Below, one piece after another: positions 34,872-43,961 of a stretch of DNA of 64,000 nucleotides. Source of the DNA: Paenibacillus sp. FSL R7-0345. Its GTDB lineage: Bacteria; Bacillota; Bacilli; Paenibacillales; Paenibacillaceae. The notes below the pieces were generated by a model that saw only the letters and a list, made by a program, of their open reading frames with translations, was not told where the DNA came from and ran no database searches. The stretch covers positions 2,276,501 through 2,340,500 of the forward strand of contig NZ_CP152002.1 in assembly GCF_038595055.1 (NCBI RefSeq). Direction: 5' to 3'. The translations under genes and the position numbers were made by a program. Positions within the stretch are counted from its first letter, which is position 1. The number at the start of each line of letters is the position of its first letter.

Positions 34872-36530
34872 ATGAAGATGCGGAATTTTGAAGAAAGCAT
34901 TTATAATCTGATCGTAGAGACCTCCACTAATTTGCCGGGTGATGTGCGCCGGGCCGTTGCCAAAGGACGTGCAATGGAAGACCGCGCCACCCGTTCGGGC
35001 CTTGCCCTGACCACGATTGCGCAGAATATCGGCATGGCCGAGCTTCAGGTATCACCAATCTGCCAGGATACGGGGATGCCGACCTTTATCATTCATACGC
35101 CTGTCGGCGTCAATCAGATTGAGATGAAAAAGGATATCCACAGTGCGGTGATCCGGGCGACGAAGAACGGGAAGCTGCGGCCCAATTCGGTAGATTCGCT
35201 GACCGGTGAGAACAGCGGTGATAATCTCGGGGCAGGGACACCGGTTATTCATTTCGAACAATGGGAAGAAGAAAATATAGACGTAAGGCTGATCCTTAAA
35301 GGCGGCGGCTGTGAAAATAAAAATATCCAGTACAGCCTCCCGGCCGAGCTCGAAGGACTGGGTAAAGCGGGCCGCGACTTGGACGGCATCCGTAAATGTA
35401 TCCTGCATGCCGTCTATCAGGCACAGGGGCAAGGCTGCAGCGCCGGCTTTATCGGCGTCGGCATCGGCGGAGACCGGACCACCGGCTATGAGCTGGCGAA
35501 GAAACAGCTGTTCCGCAAGGTTGAAGATATCAACCCGGTGGAAGATCTGGCCAAGCTGGAGGATTACATTATGGATAACGCCAACAAGCTGGGCATTGGC
35601 ACGATGGGCTTCGGCGGGGAAGTTACCCTGCTCGGCTGCAAGGTGGGTGTGATGAACCGGCTGCCGGCCAGCTTCTTCGTGTCGGTAGCCTATAATTGCT
35701 GGGCCTTCCGCCGCCAGGGCATTCTGGTGGAGCCCGCAACGGGCAATATCGGGGATTGGCTCTATGAGCGCGGTACAGGCATTTCGGTAGAGGAAGCGGA
35801 TGTGCCTGTGGCTGTAGCTGCCCACCATCCGGCTGCTGCAGAAGCAGGCGTTGTCTCCGGTGATGCGGTCATCCCGGCGGCCCCCGCGATTGCGGCTGCT
35901 GACGCTGCAGCTCCGGCCGGGTCTGACTCCGCAGCTGCTGCTGGAGGCTCGCGGGAAGTGCGGCTGACTACACCGATCAGCGAGGAGGATATCCGCAGCC
36001 TGCGGGTCGGCGACGTCGTCATTCTCTCCGGGGAAATGCATACCGGCCGTGATGCGCTGCATAAATACCTGATGGACCATGACACTCCGGTCGATCTGAA
36101 CGGTGCGGTTATTTATCACTGCGGTCCGGTTATGCTGAAGGATGATGAAGGCTGGCACGTTAAGGCGGCAGGCCCGACCACCAGTATCCGTGAGGAGCCG
36201 TACCAGGGTGAGATTATCAAGAAATTCGGGATCCGCGCCGTCATCGGCAAAGGCGGAATGGGACCCAAAACGCTCACGGCGCTGCAGGAGCACGGCGGAG
36301 TCTATCTGAACGCCATCGGCGGAGCGGCGCAATATTACGCGGAATGCATTAAAAAGGTTAATGCTGTTGACTTTATGGAATTCGGGATACCAGAAGCGAT
36401 GTGGCATCTTCAGGTAGATGGCTTTGCCGCCATCGTAACGATGGATTCACACGGTAACAGCCTGCATGCCGATGTAGAAAAGGATTCAGCGGCCAAGCTC
36501 GCCCAGTTCAAGGAGCCGGTATTCAAATAA
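34872..36530 (+). CDS. Class I fumarate hydratase, alpha and beta parts fused
   Basis: 552 residues from ATG 34872 with GAGGAG upstream; the frame extends back to 34827 without a site. 4Fe-4S enzyme interconverting fumarate and malate. N-terminal catalytic part (about 1-305) with Cys in SPICQDTGMP, GGGCENKN and GQGCSAGF as cluster ligands or near them; C-terminal part (about 370-552) begins TTPISEEDIRSLRVGDVV and includes GKGGMGPKT. A linker of about 60 residues rich in Ala, Pro and Val joins them. E. coli FumA/FumB are also single-chain, while many anaerobes have two subunits. The tartrate dehydratase group is an alternative, less likely. Confidence 0.87.
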   Translation: MKMRNFEESIYNLIVETSTNLPGDVRRAVAKGRAMEDRATRSGLALTTIAQNIGMAELQVSPICQDTGMPTFIIHTPVGVNQIEMKKDIHSAVIRATKNGKLRPNSVDSLTGENSGDNLGAGTPVIHFEQWEEENIDVRLILKGGGCENKNIQYSLPAELEGLGKAGRDLDGIRKCILHAVYQAQGQGCSAGFIGVGIGGDRTTGYELAKKQLFRKVEDINPVEDLAKLEDYIMDNANKLGIGTMGFGGEVTLLGCKVGVMNRLPASFFVSVAYNCWAFRRQGILVEPATGNIGDWLYERGTGISVEEADVPVAVAAHHPAAAEAGVVSGDAVIPAAPAIAAADAAAPAGSDSAAAAGGSREVRLTTPISEEDIRSLRVGDVVILSGEMHTGRDALHKYLMDHDTPVDLNGAVIYHCGPVMLKDDEGWHVKAAGPTTSIREEPYQGEIIKKFGIRAVIGKGGMGPKTLTALQEHGGVYLNAIGGAAQYYAECIKKVNAVDFMEFGIPEAMWHLQVDGFAAIVTMDSHGNSLHADVEKDSAAKLAQFKEPVFK

Positions 36531-36557
36531 ACAGAATGAATCATAATCTTACAGGAA

Positions 36558-36590
36558 GCCTTCTTTCATATTCCGGAAAGAAGGCTTTTT
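36558..36590 (+). terminator. Terminator after the fumarase gene
   Basis: GCCTTCTTTC and GAAAGAAGGC, perfect 10-bp stem, 8-nt loop, T5. Confidence 0.92.
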
Positions 36591-36604
36591 GACATTAATT
36601 TAGC

Positions 36605-36634
36605 TTGACAGCGCATACATGGACATGGTAATTT
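36605..36634 (+). promoter_or_regulatory. Promoter of the amylase gene
   Basis: TTGACA, 18 nt, TAATTT. The operator palindrome begins 7 bases downstream, so a bound repressor would cover the transcription start. Confidence 0.6.
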
Positions 36635-36641
36635 TTACTTG

Positions 36642-36655
36642 GGAAACCGGTTTCC
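36642..36655. promoter_or_regulatory. LacI-type operator in the amylase promoter
   Basis: GGAAACCGGTTTCC is a perfect 14-bp palindrome with the central CG typical of LacI/GalR-family sites. The LacI-type regulator gene lies just beyond the amylase gene (39813-40829) and is the obvious candidate to bind it, although CcpA-like proteins also favour such sites. Confidence 0.7.
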
Positions 36656-36744
36656 TTAATGACACCTCAGATTTGCAAGTGATGTGATTGGGATTCACAG
36701 GCAGCAGATTTCTTATGCAGTTAATAAGGAGAGGGAGATGAGGA

Positions 36745-39738
36745 ATGAAACGCAACCGATGGTTAGCTCCGGTTCTGATCACGTCTATTGTTCTGTCTGT
36801 TATGATGAATTTGTTTGTAGTGGCGCCGCCAAAAGCTGAGGCCGCCAGCATCGGCACCATCACTGAGAATGACACGATTTATCAGATTATGGTCGACCGT
36901 TTCTATGACGGGGACAGCTCTAACAATGCCACAGGCGCCGCAATCCGTTACGGGGAAAATTCTGAAGAAGATTTTCGTTATATGAAGGGCGGAGACTGGC
37001 AGGGAGTTATCAACAAGCTGCCTTACATCGCCAATATGGGCTATACCGCAATCTGGATTTCTCCTGTGGCCGAACCGCAGATGACGAACCGTGAAAATAA
37101 CGGTACAGGCAAGAATACGGCCTATCACGGCTACAACGTGAAGGACCCGAATGCAGCTAATCCCTACTTTGGAACCAAGGAAAAGCTGAAAGAGCTGGTG
37201 GATTCCGCACACGCTCTCGGTATTAAGGTCATCATTGATGTTGTGCCGAATCATATCGGTGACTATATGCTTGGGACCCAGGCTTTTTATGATATTCAAG
37301 GCTTGCAGCCTGCTGCACCGTTTAATAATCCGGCCTGGTACCACCATAACGGGGATATTAACTGGTCACTCGCCGACGGCAGATATGATCAGTGGGCGCA
37401 GGATTACCTGGAGAACCACGATCTGGGCGGTCTGGATGATATAGATTTTGATGTACCTGCCGCCAAGCAGGCCATCTTCAGCTCCATCAAAGCCTGGTTT
37501 GACTATACGGGCGCAGACGGCGCACGTGTCGACGCTGCCAAGCTGATGAAGCCGACAGACATCGGTGAGCTGCAAAACCTGCTGGGGGTTAACACCTTCG
37601 GTGAAAACTTTGACGGCAATGCCGAATTTGTTTCCCGCTGGGTCGGCGCGAACAAGGAGTGGGGCATGCTGGACTTCCCGCTGTTTTTCTCGGTGCTGAA
37701 CAGCTTTGCTTACGGGCAGTCTTTTGAATCCAACATTAAGAGTACACTTGCCCAGGATTCCTATTACAACGGAAATGCGAACCACATGGTCACCTTTATC
37801 GATAATCACGACCGTAACCGGTTCCTGACGGAAGCCGGAGGCAGCGTTGAGAAGCTGCAGAATGCATTGTCCTTTATCTTCACAGTCCGCGGAACACCAG
37901 TTGTTTTCCAGGGGACGGAACAGAATAAGGGCAACGGCAACGGCCAGATTATGACTGGCGGCATAGCTGATACCTGGAACCGCTGGTCGATGGTCAAGCG
38001 GGATACTAACGGTAATGTGCTGGAAAATTATTTTAACGAGAATACCAGTACCTATAAGCATGTAGCCAAGCTGAACGAAATCCGCAAAAACAACCCGGCC
38101 CTGCGCACAGGCACCCAGCGTGAAATGTGGTCGGCGCAGAACCTGTATGCGTTCTCCCGGCGGATTGACAGCGGCACAAATGTCGGACAGGAAGTCATCT
38201 CTGTATTCAGCAACGCTTCCAGCGGTACACAGACCGTCACTATTCCGCTGCGCAGCGAAAGCACGCTGACTGTTGGTACTGTGCTGATCAATCAGCTCAA
38301 TACTTCCGATACAGTGACTGTCCAGGCAGGCGGCGTTACAGGCAAGCAAATTACGGTGTCCGCTAATGCCAACTCGGCAAAAATCTATTCCAAGACACAG
38401 CCGGTAGTTGATACAGTGGCACCTACAGTTCCAAGCAACGTTACAGCAACCGTACAGAACGCTTCCAGTGCACAGATCAGCTGGGCAGCCTCCACCGACA
38501 ATGTCGGAGTGACCGGCTATGAAATTTACCGCAACGGAGTCAAAGTGGGCACCTCTGCAACTACTTCCTATACGGACAGCGGACTTGCAGGACAGACCAG
38601 TTACACCTACACGGTAAAAGCTTTTGATGCGGCAGGGAACCTGTCCGCCTTCAGTGCGGCTGCTTTAATCACCACCCCGGCCGGCAACAGTGTGACGATC
38701 TACTACAAGCAGGGCTACAGTACGCCATATATTCATTACCGGCCGGCCGGCGGAACCTGGACGACAGCACCAGGTGTAGCGATTCCGGCAGCAGAAGTAT
38801 CCGGTTATAACAAAATCACGATTAATATCGGCTCCGCCACCCAGCTGGAAGCCTGCTTCAATAACGGCAGCGGCACATGGGACAGCAACGGAGGCAGCAA
38901 TTATCTGTTTAGCACCGGCACATGGACTTATACACCGACTGGAAACATTCAGGCCGGAGGGCCGGTGAGTCCGACGGCAACACCAACGGTAACGCCTACG
39001 GCTACGCCAACACCGACTGCAACACCAACCGTAGCGCCTACGGCCACACCTACACCGACGGTAGCGCCAACCGCTACACCAACCGCTACACCAACCGTGG
39101 CCCCAACAGCAACGCCAGTACCCACTGCTACTCCAGCTGGCAATTCCGTAACCATTTATTATAAAAATACATCGTTTACGAACTCTTATATTCATTACAG
39201 TGTGGACGGTTCCGGGGTATGGACCACCTCGCCGGGGCAGCAGCTGCAAGCTTCGTCTTACTCAGGATACAAGACAGCTACCATCCAGCTCGGCACTGCC
39301 GCCGGTCTGACGGCTGCCTTCAACAACGGTAGCGGTACCTGGGATAATAACGGCGGCAGCAATTATCATCTGACGGCCGGGACCTGGAGCCTGGTGAACG
39401 GCAGCCTGTCCTCAGGCGTGCCGCAGGCCGACAGTGTAACCTTCAGAGTCACTGTCCCAGGTACGACTCCGGCTTCCGGGCCGGTGTATCTGAGCGGTTC
39501 CTTCAACAGCTGGAATGCGGCTGATCCTGCTTATCAGCTGACCAAAGGCAGCGATGGCGTATACTCCATTACTCTCAGCCTGCCGGCAGGAACAGCGGTA
39601 CAGTATAAAGTAACCCGAGGCAGCTGGACAACGGTTGAGACCAGCTCAAGCGGCGCCGAGATTGCCAATCGTACGCTCACGCCAGCCGGCGGAGCGCAGA
39701 CTGTAAATCTGACCGTGCAGCGCTGGAAGGATCAATAA
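36745..39738 (+). CDS. Secreted GH13 alpha-amylase with fibronectin and starch-binding modules
   Basis: 997 residues, GGAGAGGGAG upstream of the ATG. Signal peptide about 1-34 (basic start, hydrophobic core, cleavage near AEA-A). GH13 barrel about 40-460: VVPNHIGD, nucleophile Asp in GADGARVDAAK, acid/base Glu in FGENFDG, and FIDNHDR. Then a C-terminal barrel cap to about 550, a fibronectin III domain (about 555-645), a CBM25/53-like module (about 650-735, SVTIYYKQGY...YIHYRP), a Thr/Pro linker of about 50 residues built on PTATPT, a second CBM25/53-like module, and a CBM20/48-like module at the end (VYLSGSFNSW). Extracellular starch or glycogen hydrolysis; the exact product (malto-oligosaccharide, cyclodextrin) cannot be told. 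Confidence 0.93.
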   Translation: MKRNRWLAPVLITSIVLSVMMNLFVVAPPKAEAASIGTITENDTIYQIMVDRFYDGDSSNNATGAAIRYGENSEEDFRYMKGGDWQGVINKLPYIANMGYTAIWISPVAEPQMTNRENNGTGKNTAYHGYNVKDPNAANPYFGTKEKLKELVDSAHALGIKVIIDVVPNHIGDYMLGTQAFYDIQGLQPAAPFNNPAWYHHNGDINWSLADGRYDQWAQDYLENHDLGGLDDIDFDVPAAKQAIFSSIKAWFDYTGADGARVDAAKLMKPTDIGELQNLLGVNTFGENFDGNAEFVSRWVGANKEWGMLDFPLFFSVLNSFAYGQSFESNIKSTLAQDSYYNGNANHMVTFIDNHDRNRFLTEAGGSVEKLQNALSFIFTVRGTPVVFQGTEQNKGNGNGQIMTGGIADTWNRWSMVKRDTNGNVLENYFNENTSTYKHVAKLNEIRKNNPALRTGTQREMWSAQNLYAFSRRIDSGTNVGQEVISVFSNASSGTQTVTIPLRSESTLTVGTVLINQLNTSDTVTVQAGGVTGKQITVSANANSAKIYSKTQPVVDTVAPTVPSNVTATVQNASSAQISWAASTDNVGVTGYEIYRNGVKVGTSATTSYTDSGLAGQTSYTYTVKAFDAAGNLSAFSAAALITTPAGNSVTIYYKQGYSTPYIHYRPAGGTWTTAPGVAIPAAEVSGYNKITINIGSATQLEACFNNGSGTWDSNGGSNYLFSTGTWTYTPTGNIQAGGPVSPTATPTVTPTATPTPTATPTVAPTATPTPTVAPTATPTATPTVAPTATPVPTATPAGNSVTIYYKNTSFTNSYIHYSVDGSGVWTTSPGQQLQASSYSGYKTATIQLGTAAGLTAAFNNGSGTWDNNGGSNYHLTAGTWSLVNGSLSSGVPQADSVTFRVTVPGTTPASGPVYLSGSFNSWNAADPAYQLTKGSDGVYSITLSLPAGTAVQYKVTRGSWTTVETSSSGAEIANRTLTPAGGAQTVNLTVQRWKDQ
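38965..39140 (+). repeat. Thr/Pro linker repeat DNA within the amylase gene
   Basis: Imperfect 6-18-bp repeats encode runs of PTATPT and PTVAPTATP. Likely to vary in length between strains. Confidence 0.85.
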
Positions 39739-39752
39739 GCTTATAAAATATA

Positions 39753-39794
39753 ATAACAGCGCTGCTCCGTATGGGGCAGCGCTGTTATATTTTT
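39753..39794 (+). terminator. Terminator after the amylase gene
   Basis: ATAACAGCGCTGC and GCAGCGCTGTTAT, perfect 13-bp stem, 10-nt loop, then T-rich; can also act for the convergent lacI-type gene. Confidence 0.92.
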
Positions 39795-39812
39795 GATAAA
39801 TAGAAGATGATA

Positions 39813-40829
39813 TCAGCAATTAAGGCCTGCTGTAGACTCGCGGACAATCAGCTCAGGCTCTAGCAGCAGATGACGGGAGGCCGTACAGTTCTCGCGGATA
39901 TGATCCATCAGCCACTGGCCGGAGGTTAGCCCGAGCTTGAAGGTGTCGATATTCAGTGAAGTAAGCGGCGGAGTGGTATAACGGGATAAAGGATATTCAT
40001 CAAAAGCAGCGATGCCCAGCTGGCCCGGAACCTCTATCCCCAGCTCACGGGCCGCCTTTAATACTCCGAACGCTGTATAGTTGGTCATACAGACGACCGA
40101 GTCAGGCGGGTCTTCGCGCATTAGCAGCCGGAGTGCCGCGCGGTAGCCTTCATGCTCATCGGCCTGGCCGTTTACAATCCAGTCCTGGCGGACGATAACG
40201 CCGGACTGCTTGAGCGCCTGGAGATAGCCGCTCAGCCGTCGGCTGTAGATGCGTTCATTCCGCTGCCCGCCGACGAAAGCCGGTCTGCTGTAGCCCTGCT
40301 CCAGCAGGTGACGGGTCAGCATTCTTCCGCCTGCTTCATTGTCAAAGTCTACCCAGCTCGCTGCAGGTTCCATCTCTCCGATTGATACATATGGAAAGTT
40401 AAGCCGGTCCAGCTCATTGGCCAGCTCCTCGGTCAGTACTGAATTGTTGGCAATAATGCCGTCAACCCGCTGGTTCAGCACCAGCCTGTTCAGAAAATGA
40501 TCCTCCGCAGCATGATGCTGGATGTTGCATAGCGTCAGCTCGTATCCGAGAGGACCCATCACGCTTTCGATCCCGCCGATAATATTGTAGAAAAACTGGT
40601 TCAGAAATTCACTTTCTTTGGACATGTCAACCAGCAGTCCAACCGTCTGCGAGCTTTGTCTGGCTAAACCGGTTGCGATACTGCTCGGTATATAATTCAT
40701 CTGCTTCATAATCTCGCGCACGCGCTGCTTGGTCTCAGCCGATATTTTGGGTGAGTCGTTTAATACCTTGGAGACGGTGGATTTTGCCACATTTGCTGCC
40801 CTGGCTACATCCGAAATGGTTACTTTCAT
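39813..40829 (-). CDS. LacI/GalR-family transcriptional regulator
   Basis: 338 residues, GAGGGATCCCG before the ATG. N-terminal helix-turn-helix TISDVARAANVAKSTVSKVLN (split at 20) at about 3-24 with the hinge helix SIATGLARQ near 52, then a periplasmic-binding-like ligand domain (LLVDMSKESEFLNQFFY, DGIIANNSV, RPAFVGGQ, GIAAFDEYP). Convergent with the amylase gene, whose promoter has a LacI-type palindrome, so it probably represses the amylase and responds to a malto-oligosaccharide or related sugar. That pairing is inferred from position. Confidence 0.9.
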   Translation of the reverse strand: MKVTISDVARAANVAKSTVSKVLNDSPKISAETKQRVREIMKQMNYIPSSIATGLARQSSQTVGLLVDMSKESEFLNQFFYNIIGGIESVMGPLGYELTLCNIQHHAAEDHFLNRLVLNQRVDGIIANNSVLTEELANELDRLNFPYVSIGEMEPAASWVDFDNEAGGRMLTRHLLEQGYSRPAFVGGQRNERIYSRRLSGYLQALKQSGVIVRQDWIVNGQADEHEGYRAALRLLMREDPPDSVVCMTNYTAFGVLKAARELGIEVPGQLGIAAFDEYPLSRYTTPPLTSLNIDTFKLGLTSGQWLMDHIRENCTASRHLLLEPELIVRESTAGLNC

Positions 40830-40944
40830 CGGGATCCCTCACAAAAAATAAGAGTAAAAGGTATTATTTAATAGTTTATCATTTTGCAGCGTCATATTCG
40901 ACAGGCAACATTTCTGCAGAACACGGTTAGCGGCTATTTCAGAT

Positions 40945-40961
40945 TTTACATTGCGTTGATA
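40945..40961 (+). promoter_or_regulatory. PhoP-box-like repeats ahead of phoR
   Basis: TTTACA, 5 nt (TTGCG), TTGATA, about 90 bases before phoR. The run GATTTTACATTGCGTT is identical to the one ahead of pstB (43881 region). Confidence 0.6.
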
Positions 40962-41051
40962 ATTGCCCGGGGAACTGGTATTTTGACAGAAATGGAGGTA
41001 GGATGTTCACAAAGGCTCAAAGACACATGATAAGAAAGAGGACACCCTGCT

Positions 41052-42845
41052 ATGAAACCGTTTCGCATTCGTCTCACCTTCATCCTCATGGCCCTGGTCG
41101 GTGTATCCATGATCGGAGCGGGCCTCACAATGGCCAAGCTGTTTAAGGATTCGCATATCTCGGCGCTGGAGGAGAACATGTCCCGGGAAATCATGCTGCT
41201 CTCCGGTACCTTCCAGTTTATCGATATGAACAGTCAGGAAGCAATGAGCTATTATACTGAGCATGCCAAGCATATTGCCGGGCTCACCAGCTCACGTATT
41301 ACCTTTATCACAAAAGAAGGAAAGGTTATCGGTGATTCCGAACGGAATCCGCTGGAAATGGACAATCACTCTAACCGTGAAGAAGAAATACTCGCCGCAA
41401 AGGAAGGAATCGGCCGGGCTATCCGTTTCAGCGATACGCTGGACCGTGACATGCTTTATGTCGCTGGTGCAGTAACTTCGGCAGACGGTTTCGACGGCTA
41501 TATTCGCCTGTCAATGGGGCTGGATGCAGTGACAGAGGGGCTAAGCAGGGCATGGATTATTATGGCGGCGGGACTGGTGCTATTGTTTATAGCAGCCACT
41601 TTTGTAAGCTATAAGGTAGCATCCAGCATGACCTCACCGCTGGAGCAGATTACAAGAGTCGCCCGGCGGATTACCGACCTGGATTATGATGCCAGGGTTC
41701 CGATGCAGCGAAAGGATGAGGTCGGACAGCTGGCCAAAGCGATTAACGCGATGGCAGACAGCCTGCAGGCCCAGCTCAAAACGATCAGGGACAATGAAGA
41801 CCTGCTCCAGAGCGTACTGGATAACATGACCGGCGGTATCGTTATGGTCAATGCTGAAGGGGAATTTGCCCTGATTAACCGGGCTGCAGAACGTATGCTT
41901 GATGTGAAAAACAGTGAAATGACCGGTCATTCCTATAAAGAGCTGAAGCATCATTACGAGCTGAGCCGGTTAATTGAAGAAGGCGTAATGCGCTGCGAGC
42001 CTCTTCACGAAGAACGCAGCATTTATACTCCGGCAGAGCGTATTGTCCGGCTGGACGGGGTGCCGATGATGCAGGACGGCTCTCACCGGGGCATGCTGTT
42101 TCTGCTGCAGGAGGTTACCGAAATCCGGAGGCTGGAGAAAATGCGCAGCGAATTTGTTGCCAACGTATCCCATGAGCTGAAAACCCCGGTCGCCGCAGTC
42201 AGAGGTTTTGCCGAGACGCTGCTTGGCGGAGGTGTGACTGACGAGAAGACGGCACGCTCCTTCCTGCAAATTATTTATGATGAGAATGAACGGCTGAACC
42301 GGCTGATCGGAGATATACTGGAGCTGTCCAAAATTGAATCCAAACGGGTACAGCTGGATTGCTCCCCAATCTATTTAAAGGAGTTCTTTGAATCTGTGCT
42401 GGAAACGCTGAGCAAGGTAGCCGAGAAGAAAAAAATCTCGCTGAGTGCCAGCGTGCCGGATGAGCTCTTCATTGAAGGGGATGAGGACAAGCTGCGGCAG
42501 ATCTTTATGAATCTGCTGTCTAATGCGATTAATTACACCCACGACGGAGGCAATGTCAAAATCACAATGGTTGACGGACATAAGCCGGATGGTACGGAAA
42601 CGATCATCTTTACCGTCAGTGATACCGGCATGGGCATCCCACGCAAAGATCTTCCGCGGATCTTTGAACGTTTCTATCGGGTGGATAAAGCCCGGTCCAG
42701 AAGCTCCGGCGGCACGGGGCTGGGCCTGTCCATTGTGAAGCATCTGGTCGAGCTGCACCGGGGTACGATTACGGTAGAGAGCGATCTGGGGATCGGCAGC
42801 TCGTTCATCATGGAACTGCCGCTGCTGCAGGATCATGACAATTAA
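41052..42845 (+). CDS. phoR: Phosphate-sensor histidine kinase PhoR
   Basis: 597 residues. Two membrane segments (about 8-28 and 168-190) enclose an extracytoplasmic sensor domain; then HAMP (about 190-245), PAS (about 250-355), HisKA with the phospho-accepting His in FVANVSHELKTPVAAVRGF near residue 378, and HATPase with N box NLLSNAINYT, G1 DTGMGIPRKDL and G2 GGTGLGLSIVKH. Matches B. subtilis PhoR in layout. Lies upstream of phoP, the reverse of the Bacillus order, with a 190-base gap between them that carries its own promoter. Confidence 0.9.
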   Translation: MKPFRIRLTFILMALVGVSMIGAGLTMAKLFKDSHISALEENMSREIMLLSGTFQFIDMNSQEAMSYYTEHAKHIAGLTSSRITFITKEGKVIGDSERNPLEMDNHSNREEEILAAKEGIGRAIRFSDTLDRDMLYVAGAVTSADGFDGYIRLSMGLDAVTEGLSRAWIIMAAGLVLLFIAATFVSYKVASSMTSPLEQITRVARRITDLDYDARVPMQRKDEVGQLAKAINAMADSLQAQLKTIRDNEDLLQSVLDNMTGGIVMVNAEGEFALINRAAERMLDVKNSEMTGHSYKELKHHYELSRLIEEGVMRCEPLHEERSIYTPAERIVRLDGVPMMQDGSHRGMLFLLQEVTEIRRLEKMRSEFVANVSHELKTPVAAVRGFAETLLGGGVTDEKTARSFLQIIYDENERLNRLIGDILELSKIESKRVQLDCSPIYLKEFFESVLETLSKVAEKKKISLSASVPDELFIEGDEDKLRQIFMNLLSNAINYTHDGGNVKITMVDGHKPDGTETIIFTVSDTGMGIPRKDLPRIFERFYRVDKARSRSSGGTGLGLSIVKHLVELHRGTITVESDLGIGSSFIMELPLLQDHDN

Positions 42846-42950
42846 CTGGAGGAATGCGAATCTGGCAGCTGATCAGGATAATGGATTTGCCAGAGGCAGC
42901 TTTGAGCGATACTATTGTACTGTAAAGTCATCTGCGAAATTTGTTGTTAT

Positions 42951-42982
42951 TTTACACCAAGTTAACATTACGGTGATATGAT
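42951..42982 (+). promoter_or_regulatory. PhoP box and promoter of phoP
   Basis: TTTACA, 5 nt, TTAACA at 42951-42967, then TATGAT at 42977-42982 as the -10. Hexamers spaced 11 bases apart and close to the -10 are the pattern of PhoP-activated promoters in B. subtilis, so phoP is probably autoregulated. Confidence 0.7.
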
Positions 42983-43035
42983 GGGTTTGCTGCTTTTTTT
43001 GTAAATTATAAATTCATGTGAATACGGGGGAAACT

Positions 43036-43764
43036 ATGGCACAACGATTGCTGGTCATTGAAGACGAACCGACGCTGGCCCGGCTGCTGTCTTATAATCT
43101 GACGCAGGAAGGCTATGAAGTGACAGTGGAGGATCATGGAACGGCAGGATACGACCGTGCGACTAGAGAACCTTTTGATCTGATCGTACTGGATCTGATG
43201 CTGCCGGGTATGAACGGGATCGATATCCTCGACAAGCTCCGCGGTCAGGGCATCCGTACGCCTGTTATCGTATTAACAGCTAAAAATGCCGAAGAGGATG
43301 TAGTCCGCGGCCTGAAATCCGGTGCTGATGATTATATAACCAAGCCATTTGGCGTTTCTGAGCTGCTGGCCAGAGTCAGCGCTGTTCTCCGGCGGATTTC
43401 CGGGGTGACGGAGGAGATTCAGACCGAAACACCGGTTTCCGCTTCGACCATTATTTTGGGACAGCTCGAAATTTATCCGGAACGGTATGAGGTCTCGCTG
43501 GGCGGGCACAGCATTAATCTGCGGCCCAAGGAATTCGAGGTACTGCTGTATCTGGCGCGTAAACCGGGGGTCGTGCTGACCCGCGATGATCTGATGAATG
43601 CCGTCTGGGGATTTGATTATATCGGCGGACAGCGCACCGTAGACGTTCATGTCAGCTCCTTGCGCAAGAAGCTGGAGCTCGATCCGGAATCGGTTCATAT
43701 CGATTCTATCCGCGGCGTAGGCTACAAGCTGGTCGTAAACAAGAAAAGAGCACCGGTCATTTAA
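43036..43764 (+). CDS. phoP: Response regulator PhoP
   Basis: 242 residues from ATG 43036 with GGGGG upstream. Receiver domain about 1-120 with acidic pocket VIEDEP, phospho-acceptor Asp in LIVLDLMLPGMNG near residue 53, and Lys in DDYITKPFG near 102. OmpR-type winged helix about 150-235 (RPKEFEVLLYLARKPG, GQRTVDVHVSSLRKKLE, IRGVGYKL). Controls phosphate-starvation genes with PhoR; PhoP-box-like sites lie ahead of phoR, phoP and pstB here. Confidence 0.93.
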   Translation: MAQRLLVIEDEPTLARLLSYNLTQEGYEVTVEDHGTAGYDRATREPFDLIVLDLMLPGMNGIDILDKLRGQGIRTPVIVLTAKNAEEDVVRGLKSGADDYITKPFGVSELLARVSAVLRRISGVTEEIQTETPVSASTIILGQLEIYPERYEVSLGGHSINLRPKEFEVLLYLARKPGVVLTRDDLMNAVWGFDYIGGQRTVDVHVSSLRKKLELDPESVHIDSIRGVGYKLVVNKKRAPVI

Positions 43765-43869
43765 ATGACGGTGTTCTTTTCTATATTGAAAAATGTACAT
43801 AAAAATTGAAAGAATTTTATACAATAATATAACAATACAAACGCATGGACTCTGCACATGCCGGGCGAT

Positions 43870-43886
43870 TTTACATTGCGTTAACA
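43870..43886 (+). promoter_or_regulatory. PhoP box ahead of pstB
   Basis: TTTACA, 5 nt (TTGCG), TTAACA, 75 bases before pstB. A further TTTACA lies at 43913. Best of the three boxes. Confidence 0.7.
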
Positions 43887-43961
43887 ATTCTCTTCAACTC
43901 TATTTACACTGAAAGCTTATCATTGGGAACGAAGATGATGAGAAGGAGACTGCCAAAACAC

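Noticed and set aside
35052..36407. 451-codon open frame on the minus strand within the fumarase gene
   Set aside because: Composition and lack of start signals mark it as a shadow of the fumarase gene, which has clear motifs.
37366..38349. 327-codon minus-strand frame within the amylase gene
   Set aside because: No ribosome site or domain; antisense to conserved GH13 motifs.
43845..43961. N-terminal extension of PstB
   Set aside because: The frame is open back to 43845, but this overlaps the PhoP box and promoter region and the extra residues do not match the PstB family.
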